A stretch of 64,000 nt of DNA from Rhodospirillaceae bacterium (GCA_016712715.1 JADJQM010000002.1:1178001-1242000), one strand, 5' to 3'; counted from the first letter of the stretch, positions 1 through 8,841 are shown. Program-made: numbers and translations. The notes: generated by a model not told the origin, from the letters alone.

Positions 1-1108
1 TCAGCTTATCAAGACCGCGTTCGGTCATGGCGCTGATGGTGATGACGGGAATGCCCTTGGCCTGGGGCAGCGACCATTCGATGCGGTCATGGAGTTTCTT
101 CAAGGCCGCGTTCTTGTCCTCGACCGCGTCCCATTTGTTGGCGGCGATGATGAGGGCGCGGCCTTCCTCCACCACCTGGCGCGCGATGGTGAGATCCTGC
201 TTTTCCAGCATGTCGTTGCCGTCCAGCACCAGCACCACGACATGGGCGTATTGGATGGCGCGGCGCGTGTCGGCCCCGGACAGGCGCTCCAGTTTCTCGA
301 CCACGCGGGCATGACGGCGCAGACCCGCCGTGTCGATGAGGCGGATGGCCTGGCCCTTCCATGCCCAGTCGATGGCGATGGAATCGCGCGTGATGCCGGC
401 CTCAGGGCCGGTGAGCAGCCGATCCTCGCCGAGGAGCGCGTTGACCAAAGTCGACTTTCCCACATTGGGCCGGCCGACGATGGCAAGCTGCATATGCTTG
501 GGGGCCGGCGGCGCCTCGACGAAATCGTTTTCGCCGTCATCCCCGTCGAGATCGATCGGGGCCACTTCCTCAAGCTCGGCATCGGGATTGACGCCGGATT
601 CCTCGCCGGCCTTCTTCAGCGCAAACGGCTCCAGCGCGTCGAAGAGATCGCCCAATCCCTCGCCATGTTCGGCCGAGAGCGGGATCGGCTGACCGAGGCC
701 CAGGCTGAAGCCTTCATTGACGGCAGCACCGCCGACGCGACCCTCCGCCTTGTTGGCGATGAGGATGACCGGCTTCTTCATCTTGCGGATGATGCGCGCG
801 AAATATTCGTCGATCGGTGTCACGCCGGCGCGGGAATCGAACACCATCAGCGTCACGTCCGATTCCTTGATGGCGGCCTCGGTCTGCTGGCGCATGCGCC
901 CTTCGAGGCTTTCATCGACCGCGTCTTCGAGGCCGGCCGTATCGATCACGGTGAAGGTAAGGTCGCCCAGATGCGCCTCGCCATAGCGGCGGTCGCGCGT
1001 GACGCCCGGCGTATCGTCAACGATGGCGAGACGCTTGCGGATCAAACGGTTGAACAGCGTCGACTTGCCCACATTCGGGCGGCCGACAATGGCGACGGTC
1101 AAAGACAT
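1..1108 (-). CDS. der: Ribosome assembly GTPase Der (EngA), C-terminus outside window
   Basis: Double-GTPase needed for 50S ribosomal subunit maturation in the cytoplasm. The reverse strand from ATG 1108 reads MSLTVAIVGRPNVGKSTLFN, the first P-loop, followed by DDTPGVTRDR (switch I), DTAGLED (G3) and NKAEG (G4 position). After an acidic linker a second domain repeats the pattern: AIVGRPNVGKSTLVNALLG, GITRDS, DTAGLRR and NKWD. Two tandem EngA-type G domains are diagnostic of Der. The frame is still open at base 1, so the C-terminal KH-like domain lies beyond the window. It sits 38 bp downstream of bamB on the same strand, the usual alphaproteobacterial order. Confident. Confidence 0.96.
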   Translation of the reverse strand, partial: MSLTVAIVGRPNVGKSTLFNRLIRKRLAIVDDTPGVTRDRRYGEAHLGDLTFTVIDTAGLEDAVDESLEGRMRQQTEAAIKESDVTLMVFDSRAGVTPIDEYFARIIRKMKKPVILIANKAEGRVGGAAVNEGFSLGLGQPIPLSAEHGEGLGDLFDALEPFALKKAGEESGVNPDAELEEVAPIDLDGDDGENDFVEAPPAPKHMQLAIVGRPNVGKSTLVNALLGEDRLLTGPEAGITRDSIAIDWAWKGQAIRLIDTAGLRRHARVVEKLERLSGADTRRAIQYAHVVVLVLDGNDMLEKQDLTIARQVVEEGRALIIAANKWDAVEDKNAALKKLHDRIEWSLPQAKGIPVITISAMTERGLDKL

Positions 1109-1146
1109 CAGTTCTGTAGCCGATCAATAAAAAAGTGGCGCCAATT

Positions 1147-2499
1147 CTACTTGAGCGCGATGAGGTCGGCGTCGTCCGACAGCATATAGACCATCTCGTT
1201 CGCCACCACGGGCGGCAGATGCGAGCGGTCGGGCAGTTCCTGCTTGCCCAGCAACGCGCCGGTATAGGGCGAGATCGAGAGGGCAAGTCCGTTCGAGCCC
1301 GTGACCAGCAATCGGTCGCCGACCAGCACGGGGCCTGACCAATAGACCGGATCCTCGCGGTCGACCATGTCCTCGAAGGGCGGCAAGGGGGTCAGCCATT
1401 TGACGCGGCCATCCTCGCGGGTGAGGCACACGACTTCGCTCTGCGAGGTCAGCACATAGATGAAATCGCCGGCTGCCCACGGCATCTGCGTGCCGCCCAG
1501 ATCCTTGTCCCAATAGCGCTCGCCGCGGCGGATGTCGATCGCCGCCATGACGCCGCCATTGCCGATGGCGATGACGCGGTCGCGGTCGATGACCGGCCGG
1601 CCGCGAATATCGGAAAGGGCCGCGACCGAGGAGGTGCGCGCCTTGCCGGCAAGGCTGTCGGTCCACAGCGAGTTGCCGTTGACGACATCGAAGGCCAGCA
1701 ATTCGCCGGAGGTATAGGCAGCGACCACGACATTGCCGAGCACGGTCGGGGTCGAGCCGCCAAGGAGGCCTGCTGCTTCCTCGACACCGGCATTCGACCA
1801 GAGCCTGCGCCCGTCATCGATGGCGAAGGCCACCAGCTGGTTGTCGATGGTGGTGACGAACACGCGGCCATCGCTCACCGCGGGGGCGGCGCGCATCGGT
1901 GCGGGCGCCTTGCCTTCCCAGATGAAAGCGCCGGTCTTGGCGTCGAGCGCATAGATCTTGGCGTAAGGGGTGGTGACGAAGACCTTGCCCTCGGCAACGG
2001 CGATGCCGCCACCGAACAGATCGTCATCCTCGTCCTCGGGCGTGAAATCCGCCTGCCAGAGCCTGGCGCCGGTGTTGGCGTCGAAGGCCCGTACCAGCGC
2101 CTCGGCATCCAGCGTATACACAATGCCCTCGGCCACGACCGGCTCGGCCAGCAGGCGGTTGGCGGAATCAGCCGAGGAGCCGATATCGGCCGACCACACT
2201 TCGCTGAGCACGTCGGAGCTTGCCTGCAGGTGATACATGGCGTGGCTCTGATTGCCGCCGACCTGCGCCCAGTCGGCATTGACATAGGGGCGCGGCAGCC
2301 GCACGGCGATGTCGTCGAGGGTCGGATCAGCCGCCAGGTCGCTGTTCAACTGCAGCACGGAAACGCGCTCGCCCGGCAGCGGTACTTCGGTCTTGTCGCA
2401 GGCACCGAGCAGCAGCGCCAGGGCAAGTCCGGCACCCAGCCATTTGGTCGTGTAAATGTTATTGGTGCTGCAAAGCCGATTGGGCCGTATCGCCGTCAT
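1147..2499 (-). CDS. bamB: Outer membrane assembly lipoprotein BamB, PQQ-like beta-propeller
   Basis: 450 aa. BamB is the beta-propeller lipoprotein of the BAM complex that inserts outer-membrane beta-barrels. The N-terminus has a positively charged stretch, a hydrophobic segment and a lipobox LLGAC, with lipidated Cys at residue 34, so it should be anchored to the inner face of the outer membrane. The rest shows repeated PQQ-blade sequences such as VYTLDAEALVRAFDANTG, KIYALDAKTGAFIW and LLAFDVVNGNSLW. It lies between a YfgM-like TPR gene (36 bp upstream) and der, the conserved yfgM-bamB-der order. The start gives a complete signal peptide. Confidence 0.93.
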   Translation of the reverse strand: MTAIRPNRLCSTNNIYTTKWLGAGLALALLLGACDKTEVPLPGERVSVLQLNSDLAADPTLDDIAVRLPRPYVNADWAQVGGNQSHAMYHLQASSDVLSEVWSADIGSSADSANRLLAEPVVAEGIVYTLDAEALVRAFDANTGARLWQADFTPEDEDDDLFGGGIAVAEGKVFVTTPYAKIYALDAKTGAFIWEGKAPAPMRAAPAVSDGRVFVTTIDNQLVAFAIDDGRRLWSNAGVEEAAGLLGGSTPTVLGNVVVAAYTSGELLAFDVVNGNSLWTDSLAGKARTSSVAALSDIRGRPVIDRDRVIAIGNGGVMAAIDIRRGERYWDKDLGGTQMPWAAGDFIYVLTSQSEVVCLTREDGRVKWLTPLPPFEDMVDREDPVYWSGPVLVGDRLLVTGSNGLALSISPYTGALLGKQELPDRSHLPPVVANEMVYMLSDDADLIALK

Positions 2500-2535
2500 G
2501 TTCTCAAAATTCCCTTTGGCTCAATCTTTGGTCGC

Positions 2536-3201
2536 TCACTCGGCGAGACGGTCCAGCATGATGGCGACGCGGTCCCGGAGATTGGCCGGCGTCGTCACCA
2601 GGCCCGCTTCGTCTTCCTTCTTGAAGCTGTCATCCAGCCCCTGGAAAATCTCCTTGGCCTTCGCCTTGTCGCCGGTCGCATAGGCGGCGAGCCCGGTGAT
2701 CTCCAGCGCCGAAAAGCGATAGGGCTGGCCTTCGATGGTGAGGGACTGCGCCAGCGCGATAGCTGCATCCGCCTTGCCGAGGTCGAGCGCCACATAGCCG
2801 CCCATCAGGGCCGCGGCACCCTTGAGCGGCGCCGGGTAGGCGGCATCGCCGGCCATCGCGGTGAGGAGGTCGAGGGCCTGCTGCTTGTCGCCGGCCTTGA
2901 GGGCCGCATGGGCGAGGTCGAAGCGCGCCAGATTGGCAAAGGCGCCGCCGGCATGGATCAGCTGGCCCAGGACCTCAGGCGCCGATTTCGGGTCCAGCGT
3001 CGTCGCCTGCAGGGCGTTAAGATAGTCCGTGCCGGCTTTCTCCCGCGCCTGGCGGTCGTAAATCTGCCAGCCGGTCACCGCCGCGGTGCCGAGAACAATG
3101 AGGGCCACCAGCCCATAGACCAGATTCTGGTACTTCGCCCATAGCGCAGAGGCTGTGTCTCGGCGCAGATCCTCGTCGACTTCTTGAAAAATATCAGCCA
3201 C
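2536..3201 (-). CDS. YfgM-like membrane-anchored tetratricopeptide repeat protein
   Basis: 221 aa. The N-terminal 28 residues are cytoplasmic (MADIFQEVDEDLRRDTASAL), followed by one transmembrane helix at about residues 29-49 (LVYGLVALIVLGTAAVTGW), then an alanine-rich helical TPR-like region. This matches the YfgM/Tol-Pal-associated TPR family, which in Escherichia coli is an inner-membrane ancillary factor of the Sec translocon and chaperone network. It is first in an apparent operon with bamB and der, which supports an envelope-biogenesis role. The family assignment rests on architecture and gene order rather than on a strong motif. Confidence 0.82.
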   Translation of the reverse strand: MADIFQEVDEDLRRDTASALWAKYQNLVYGLVALIVLGTAAVTGWQIYDRQAREKAGTDYLNALQATTLDPKSAPEVLGQLIHAGGAFANLARFDLAHAALKAGDKQQALDLLTAMAGDAAYPAPLKGAAALMGGYVALDLGKADAAIALAQSLTIEGQPYRFSALEITGLAAYATGDKAKAKEIFQGLDDSFKKEDEAGLVTTPANLRDRVAIMLDRLAE

Positions 3202-3420
3202 TTATGACCCCTGGAACCCCGTAAGGCACACTTATTGCGCCCTGGATCGATGGACCAGGGCGGTTATTTGCGGGCTAACATACAAGGAAGCCCATCCCCT
3301 TGCCAACCAAGGCTTTGCCGCAGGGGCGCCCATCTGGGGACCGCGCTTGGCTGGAAGTGGAACGGTAATTGCTTCTATCTGACCGGTAAGTTTGGCAGAG
3401 GATCGATCGGGGTGGCTGAG

Positions 3421-3798
3421 ATGGCACGGATGCAGTGGAAAATGACGGCTCTTCTGGCGGCGGCGGCGTTCCTGCCCGGCTGCGATACCACCACCATTCC
3501 GGCCTTTGTGTCCGGCACCACCGCCTATGCCGTGGTCGAGGGCGTCTCCCTCAACCAGACCGGCAAGACCGCCTCCGACCACCTGGCGTCGATCGCCACG
3601 GGCAATGATTGTTCGCTGATCGACTATACCAAGACGGGCAAATACTGCCGGACCGCGGCCGAGATCGCCCAGGAACAGGCCGAAAAGACCCGGCCCTATC
3701 CCGGCTTTTGCCACCGCCAGCGGGCCAATGTGGTCTGCTACGACACGCCCGATCGCACCGCCACCAACGAGGTCGACATCTATCCGGTGCCGCGCTGA
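3421..3798 (+). CDS. Small putative lipoprotein, function unknown
   Basis: 125 aa from ATG 3421. The frame is open further upstream to 3235, but that extension lacks a signal peptide and runs through the shared promoter region. The chosen start gives a basic N-terminus, a hydrophobic core (MTALLAAAAFLPGC) and a lipobox LPGC with Cys at residue 21. The mature part contains four further cysteines (in NDCSLIDY, KYCRTAAE, GFCHRQ and VVCYDT), suggesting disulphides in the periplasm. I do not recognise a named domain. It is divergent from the yfgM-bamB-der operon. Confidence 0.72.
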   Translation: MARMQWKMTALLAAAAFLPGCDTTTIPAFVSGTTAYAVVEGVSLNQTGKTASDHLASIATGNDCSLIDYTKTGKYCRTAAEIAQEQAEKTRPYPGFCHRQRANVVCYDTPDRTATNEVDIYPVPR

Positions 3799-3904
3799 TC
3801 CGAGCTTTACGGATTCCCCGCTTTGGGCGACACTTTGCAGAGGCTCGGGCCTGACCCGAGTCGCCTGACCGTGATCATCCAACCGTGATCATCATAAGGA
3901 CCGA

Positions 3905-4240
3905 ATGGCGCAGCTCGTCCTTCTCAATGATTACCGCCGCCATGGCCGCCGGGTCTTCTTCAACCGCGACGAACTCAATCTTTTGCTGGGGATCTACAGC
4001 CGCAAGGTGGCCCATGCGGTCTGGCGCGATTACGCCATCGACCATCGCAGCAACATGGCTGTGTTTTCGGTCTACAGGCGGGCCCAGGAACAGCCGACCT
4101 TCGCCATCACCAAGGTGATGCTGCGGGGCGACAAGGATCCCAACTACATCCTTCTGGCCGGCAAACGGCAGATCAAATCCTCGCGGCGGCTCCCGGAACT
4201 CATCGATCATCTCGACCGCCAGCTCAATTTGGTGGACTAA
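3905..4240 (+). CDS. DUF2794 family protein
   Basis: 111 aa. The segment RVFFNRDELNLLLGIYSRKV and the following WRDYAIDH and AVFSVYRRAQE match the short DUF2794 proteins that are conserved in Alphaproteobacteria and have no known function. Length is typical of the family. The protein is soluble, without signal peptide or membrane segment. It sits upstream of gcrA on the same strand with a gap of about 220 bp, so separate transcription is likely. Assignment is from remembered family consensus. Confidence 0.8.
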   Translation: MAQLVLLNDYRRHGRRVFFNRDELNLLLGIYSRKVAHAVWRDYAIDHRSNMAVFSVYRRAQEQPTFAITKVMLRGDKDPNYILLAGKRQIKSSRRLPELIDHLDRQLNLVD

Positions 4241-4462
4241 AGGCCGCAGGCGAGGCCCCTGCCTGGGGGACCATTTCAGCCACGAACACCATATGTTCCA
4301 ATAGAATCTGCTGTTATCCACAACATTTTGAGTTTCTCCCCTTGCCTCCCTGCATCTTGTGGGGTGAAATGCTGGTCACTCAACATCTTGAGCTGGCCCC
4401 GCCTTTGTGGCTTATGGCGCCAGCCATTATCGCCAGCACAGAACCGGTGGGGAGAAGACATC

Positions 4463-5017
4463 ATGGAATGGACCGAACAGCGGATTGACATGCTGCGCAA
4501 GCTCTGGGGCCAAGGTCAGACGGCCAGCCAGATTGCGACACTTTTGGGCGGCGTCACCCGCAATGCGGTGATCGGCAAGGCGCATCGTCTCGGCCTCACC
4601 GGCCGGCCGTCGCCGATCAAGCGCGAAGGAACCGATGTGGCAGCACCCCGCCGCAAGCCAGCGGCCCAGCGCCGGCAGCAGCCGAGCCTGGCTCCCATGC
4701 CGCCGGCCCGCCATGCCGTGAGCCAGCCGGCCGCCGCCCAGGCGGAAGCGACTTTCGCCGGCGTCTCGGCTCCGCAGGCGCCCGCCGCCAGCGACTACAC
4801 CGAAACCCGGGCCGAAACCCGGGCGCCGGCCATGCCGACCTCGCGCGCATCGGCGCCCCGCGCCGCGACCCAGACCGGGTCCAAATCCTGCTCCTGGCCG
4901 GTGGGCGATCCCAAGCAGCCGGGCTTCCATTTCTGCGGCGACGCCGCCGAGATCGGCCGGCCCTATTGCGCCCATCATTGCGCCATCGCCTATCACCGCA
5001 AATCCGAAGCGGCGTAA
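4463..5017 (+). CDS. gcrA: GcrA family cell cycle regulator
   Basis: 184 aa from ATG 4463, preceded by a GGGGAGAAG ribosome-binding site. GcrA binds sigma-70 holoenzyme and activates promoters carrying the methylated GANTC sites made by CcrM, so it is a hallmark of Alphaproteobacteria. The N-terminal helix-turn-helix is clear (MEWTEQRIDMLRKLWGQGQT, then AVIGKAHRLGL), a low-complexity Pro/Ala linker covers roughly residues 50-140, and the conserved Cys/His C-terminus (SCSWPVGDPKQPGFHFCG, then YCAHHCAIAY) is present. The upstream in-frame extension to 4328 is not supported. A strong terminator follows at 5078. Confidence 0.95.
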   Translation: MEWTEQRIDMLRKLWGQGQTASQIATLLGGVTRNAVIGKAHRLGLTGRPSPIKREGTDVAAPRRKPAAQRRQQPSLAPMPPARHAVSQPAAAQAEATFAGVSAPQAPAASDYTETRAETRAPAMPTSRASAPRAATQTGSKSCSWPVGDPKQPGFHFCGDAAEIGRPYCAHHCAIAYHRKSEAA

Positions 5018-5077
5018 CGGACATCCTTATCTGGGGACGGTGACCTTAAAAGGCGCCGAACCGGTGGGGGCCAAACT

Positions 5078-5109
5078 GGGGCGGTCAACCGAGGTTGACC
5101 GCCCCTTTT
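5078..5109 (+). terminator. Rho-independent terminator after gcrA
   Basis: A perfect 12-bp inverted repeat (GGGGCGGTCAAC at 5078-5089, GTTGACCGCCCC at 5094-5105) with a CGAG tetraloop is followed by TTTT. It lies about 60 bp after the gcrA stop codon. Confidence 0.9.
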
Positions 5110-5199
5110 GCTTGCCTGCCGCACACGGGGCTTCACAAGGATTGGTCTCACGAAGGTGAGGCCCTGCCCTGTGTGATTGATATGGGGCGATCTGGAATG

Positions 5200-5442
5200 C
5201 CCCAAATGGTTGATTTAAAGCCGGCAAACACTGATTAACACATTGTTAATCATATAAAAATTTAGGATAAATTGCGGAAAATACAATGTGTCTCACTATA
5301 GTGTGAGAATGATAGCACACACTATGTTGCAGTCATATGACCACCCGCTCATGTTGATTCCTTAACGACCTGCGAATCGGCCGATATCCGCAATTTCCCG
5401 CGTTCGGCAACGCGCAGGCTTTCTCGGAGGGACACGGGAATC
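5200..5442 (+). promoter_or_regulatory. AT-rich leader of the collagen-like/RTX gene with palindromes
   Basis: This part of the gene-free stretch 5018-5442 is strikingly AT-rich against GC-rich surroundings. It contains ATTAACACATTGTTAAT near 5234-5250 (outer arms ATTAAC/GTTAAT) and an 18-bp dyad TCTCACTATAGTGTGAGA at 5291-5308 with 6-bp perfect arms. It is followed by a related GCACACACTAT. These are plausible binding sites of a regulator of the downstream gene, and the AT-rich run is a plausible promoter. No -35/-10 pair was assigned. Nothing coding was seen between 5110 and 5442. Confidence 0.5.
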
Positions 5443-7120
5443 ATGGCGAGCACACAGAGCAACAGTCAGGATGGCATCGGCATAGTGCCAGAGGGCAGCG
5501 GGACGATCCGCATCCAGGCGGTGCCGGGTGCCACAGTCAATCTGCCTTTCGGGGACAATGATATCGTTGCCCGCCTGGCTGAAAACGGCAATCTCGCCAT
5601 TCGTTCCAAGGACCAGACCATCATTCTCCTGGGCTATGCCGAGGCCAACCAGATAGCGCCCATGACGATCACGACCGACGGTCGCCCGCTCGACATCGCC
5701 GATGTCATCGCTGCAACCGACCCGGCCCTCGATATCGAGACGGCGGCGGGACCTGCCGCCGGTGCGCCGGGTGCCGCCGGGGTCGACAATAATGGCGCCC
5801 TGTTCACGCCGTTTGAGCCTGGCCAGGGAGTCGGTGGATTTTCGGCCGTCGGTGGTCTTGATCCGACAGCCCTCGATTACGCCACCATCCAGCGCGCGGC
5901 CCCGCTCCTGATCGAGGAAGCAGAAGATGTGCTTGTCGGCCCGACCGGGGAGACAGGCGAAACAGGCGAAACTGGTCCAACGGGTGAAACCGGCCCAACG
6001 GGTGAAACGGGTAACCGGCCCAACGGGTGAAACAGGTGCAACCGGACCAACGGGCGAAACCGGCTCGACCGGCCCAACGGGCGAAACAGGTCCAACCGGC
6101 CCAACGGGTGAAACCGGGCCAACCGGCGAAACCGGTATGACCGGTGAAACTGGACCTTCAGGTGCCGCGCCAAAGGTTGTCGAGATCGAGGGTCTTGCCG
6201 ATCCGGCGCTGCGGTCCGACTGGAACGACATTTCCAGCTCTTATCTGGCGCGACTCCCGGGCAACTTTGCGTCCGCCCCGAACTTCTACAACGGCAGCAT
6301 CCTCAGCGGCGTCGATTCGAATGATGGTCTGCCGGTCCATGGCACGTCTACCAATGATCATCTGGCCGGCACGAATGCCGTCAGCCTTCTTCAGGGCGAC
6401 GGTGGCAACGATACGCTTGAAGGCAATGGTGGCGACGATCAACTGTCGGGCAATGAAGGCCATGACGTGATGTATGGCGGTGACGGCAACGACACCATCC
6501 ATGGCGGAGCCGACAGCGACTATCTCTATGGCGAGAACAGCGATGGTTCCGGCCAGGGCGATGACATCATCCACGGCGATGGCGGCAACGACATCATCGG
6601 CGGCGGTGACGGCAACGACACGATCACGGGCGATGACGGCAACGACCAGATCAATGGTGGCGCCGGCAGCGATCACATGAGCGGCGGCGCCGGCGGCGAT
6701 GTCTTCTTCAGCGTCGACGATGCCGATCTTTCCGGGACCGGCCTGGTCGATGGGGGCGATGGCGACGACATTGCGTACATGGCGGATGTCACGATTCTGG
6801 GGACGGGCCAGGCTGCCCATATCCAGAATATCGAGATGCTCAACTTCGAGGGCGGGGCAGCCACCACGATCACCCTTGATGTGGCGAGCGTCCTCGGCAT
6901 GACGGATGGCGATGACGTCCTTTACATCCAAGGCGACGCGGCCGATGCCCTGACATTGACGGGCGACTGGACCAAGGATCCCGATCAGTATCACACGGTT
7001 GCAGGCGGCAACTATGCGGATGCCGCCGAACACACCTATGCCCTTTACACATCGACGGTTGGCGGCAACACGGTGAGCGTCTATGTCGACACAGCGGTGC
7101 AGACCGACATCGCCCCCTGA
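5443..7120 (+). CDS. Collagen-like / RTX calcium-binding secreted protein (frame change at about 6013)
   Basis: About 559 aa if the frame is corrected. Residues 1-160, from ATG 5443, form an N-terminal module seen in large secreted RTX or adhesin proteins (TIRIQAVPGATVNLPFGDND). There follow collagen-like Gly-X-Thr repeats (GPTGETGETGETGPTGET) at 5936-6155. The second part carries RTX nonapeptides of the GGxGxDxUx type (GNGGDDQLSGNEGHDVMYGG and about seven more), which bind calcium and are typical of type I secretion substrates. There is no Sec signal. As written the first frame stops at 6028-6030 and the rest is in the +1-shifted frame, open from upstream of 5927 to 7120. At 6010-6016 the repeat lacks two bases of a codon (GGT A ACC). 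A terminator follows. No transporter genes are adjacent. Confidence 0.8.
5936..6158 (+). repeat. Tandem 9/18-bp repeats encoding Gly-X-Thr collagen-like tract
   Basis: Imperfect copies of an 18-bp unit of the type GGCCCAACGGGTGAAACC (Gly-Pro-Thr-Gly-Glu-Thr) run through this interval. The reading frame of the gene changes inside the tract, at 6013. Such tracts can gain or lose units by slippage. Confidence 0.85.
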
Positions 7121-7148
7121 CGTCCACCGACACTGGCTGAAAAAGGAA

Positions 7149-7177
7149 CAGGCGCCCACAATCGGGGCGCCTGTTTT
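7149..7177. terminator. Terminator between the RTX gene and the convergent glycosyltransferase
   Basis: A 9-bp inverted repeat CAGGCGCCC (7149-7157) and GGGCGCCTG (7165-7173) is followed by TTTT, with AAAA just upstream at 7141-7144. It could therefore serve both converging genes. Confidence 0.82.
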
Positions 7178-7200
7178 CTTTCCGGATCGTTCGCGCGCGA

Positions 7201-8274
7201 CTATTCCGTCCCGAAGATCCAGTCGCCATTCTTAATCAGGCGCGGATTGGCAGGCTCATATTCCAGTGCTTTGGTCAGCCATTCCCGCGCCAGATCCTTC
7301 TGCCCGTTGTAGAAGGCGCAGATGCTGCCGATGTCATAAGGGCCGACACCCCAGGCCTTGGCGTCGCGCGTATGGTCGCTGGGCATGCGGGTGATGGCAA
7401 GCGCCCGGTGCACGGCCCAGACGCCGCCCGGCCAATCCTTCTGGTCCATGCAGAACTTGGCAAAATCATGCCATGGCTCGCGTGCCAGCGGCGCTTCGGC
7501 GCAGGCCTGCAGATAGGTGGCGCGCGCCTCGTCAATCTGGCCGAGCGCCTTCTGGCAGCGCGCGATATAGCGCATCGAGGCCGAGCGTTCCGCTTTCCAG
7601 GTGGTGCGCGGCAGTGAGAGATGCCGCTTCAACTCGGCAATCGCCTCGTCGTATTTCTTGTAGAACATCAGCTCGCGGCCGTAATAATGCGCCAGGCGAT
7701 CGTCGCTCGGATCTTCCGCGGCGGCACTTGCCAGCATCGGCAGATACTGGCCGCGCGATTTTTCGTCATCGGGCAGGTGCCGCATGCGCACACCATCGCA
7801 GCTCACCACCCGCTCGGTGGTGCCGGGCACAGGCACCAGCAATTCATGGATCGGATATTTCCACTGATAGCCATGCCGCTGGTGGACGCGGCTCGAGAAG
7901 AAATGCCGCTTCGCGACACCATCTGCGCCTATATCGATCTCCAACGGACCGCGCAGGCGCGTGGTGCCGGGGACCCAGGCTTCCAGCAGGGCCTCGCGCC
8001 AGCCCGGCATCAGCACCTCGTCCATGTCGAGTGACAGACAGATATCGGCATCGGCCGGCAGCAATGCCAGGGCCGCATTGCGCGCGACGTCAAAACGCCA
8101 GGGCCTGACCGAGATGGACTGCACGTCGATCCCCGCCTTGATCAACTTCACCACGGTTGCATCGGTCGAGCCGGTATCTGCCACCAGCCGGAAATCCGCC
8201 GCCGCCGTGGCCTCGGCCCAGCGCTCGACGAATTTTTCTTCATTGAGGGCGATGGTGTAGACGGCGATTTTCAT
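7201..8274 (-). CDS. Glycosyltransferase (GT2-like) with C-terminal TPR-like region
   Basis: 357 aa. The N-terminus (MKIAVYTIALNEEKFVERW) and ADTGSTDAT are the nucleotide-sugar-binding start of a GT-A family 2 fold. The metal-binding acidic motif appears as LSLDMDEVLMPGW. From about residue 170 the protein becomes helical and TPR-like (LAHYYGRELMFYKKYDEAIAEL). Such proteins transfer sugars to surface glycans or glycopeptides. It converges with the RTX gene and shares its terminator. Acceptor and sugar cannot be inferred. No signal peptide, so it is cytoplasmic. Confidence 0.85.
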   Translation of the reverse strand: MKIAVYTIALNEEKFVERWAEATAAADFRLVADTGSTDATVVKLIKAGIDVQSISVRPWRFDVARNAALALLPADADICLSLDMDEVLMPGWREALLEAWVPGTTRLRGPLEIDIGADGVAKRHFFSSRVHQRHGYQWKYPIHELLVPVPGTTERVVSCDGVRMRHLPDDEKSRGQYLPMLASAAAEDPSDDRLAHYYGRELMFYKKYDEAIAELKRHLSLPRTTWKAERSASMRYIARCQKALGQIDEARATYLQACAEAPLAREPWHDFAKFCMDQKDWPGGVWAVHRALAITRMPSDHTRDAKAWGVGPYDIGSICAFYNGQKDLAREWLTKALEYEPANPRLIKNGDWIFGTE

Positions 8275-8351
8275 GGACGTACGCGGTCTCTGCTTGTCGA
8301 AAGGACAATCAATCTAACCAAGCACGCGCCATCTGGCAAAGAGTCGCAGAC

Positions 8352-8756
8352 TTACCAGTCCATCTCATCAGGATTGAAGCGAAGGCGGATTGCCGATGGA
8401 TAGTTCCCGCTCGGGAATATCAATGGGCTGGCGATCAGGACCGCACGGCGTGCCGATTCCGCCGATTGACGACAGGCATCGCTGAACTCGTCGCCCGTGG
8501 GCATGTCGACCTTTGTGACGGTCCCGTCCGGGTCCAAGGCAATGCGCAGTTCAAGGACCTTGCCGCACTGTTGGAAGACGTAGGGGTCCACGTTCCAGTT
8601 CCGCACGACCTGCTCGTTGATCGCCTCGTCATCGTATTTGATCGCAGCGCTATCGTCTCTGGTCATGGGTCCAGTCGACGTCAGTTCCTCGGCCATAGCC
8701 GGCGGGAGCGATATCAGCAGTGCCACAAGCAGCGCCGCAAAACGAAAGATCTTCAT
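8352..8756 (-). CDS. Secreted TolA/TonB C-terminal-like domain protein
   Basis: 134 aa from ATG 8756. The longer frame to 8945 overlaps the TetR gene and lacks a signal peptide. Residues 1-22 are a signal peptide (MKIFRFAALLVALLISLPPAMA, cleavage after AMA). The mature part NEQVVRNWNVDP, GKVLELRIALDPDGTVTKVD and AIRLRFNPDEM resembles the C-terminal domain of TolA/TonB, but no TM anchor or proline-rich arm is present, so it would be a free periplasmic domain. Its partner is unknown. It lies about 85 bp downstream of the TetR gene stop, on the same strand. Confidence 0.7.
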   Translation of the reverse strand: MKIFRFAALLVALLISLPPAMAEELTSTGPMTRDDSAAIKYDDEAINEQVVRNWNVDPYVFQQCGKVLELRIALDPDGTVTKVDMPTGDEFSDACRQSAESARRAVLIASPLIFPSGNYPSAIRLRFNPDEMDW

Positions 8757-8841
8757 GGCGCTCGCTCCAGAGGATTCGGTGGATGCCCAATGATAAGCAG
8801 CGGATCGGCAATGACAACGAGAAAGCGAAGCCACTCCGTCG

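Noticed and set aside
89..1189. 366-aa open frame on the + strand
   Set aside because: It is antisense to der, whose two GTPase motif sets are unmistakable on the minus strand; long antisense frames are expected at this GC content.
5936..6158. Regular repeats that could be taken for a CRISPR array
   Set aside because: The units are contiguous 9/18-bp codon-phased repeats (Gly-X-Thr) with no spacers.
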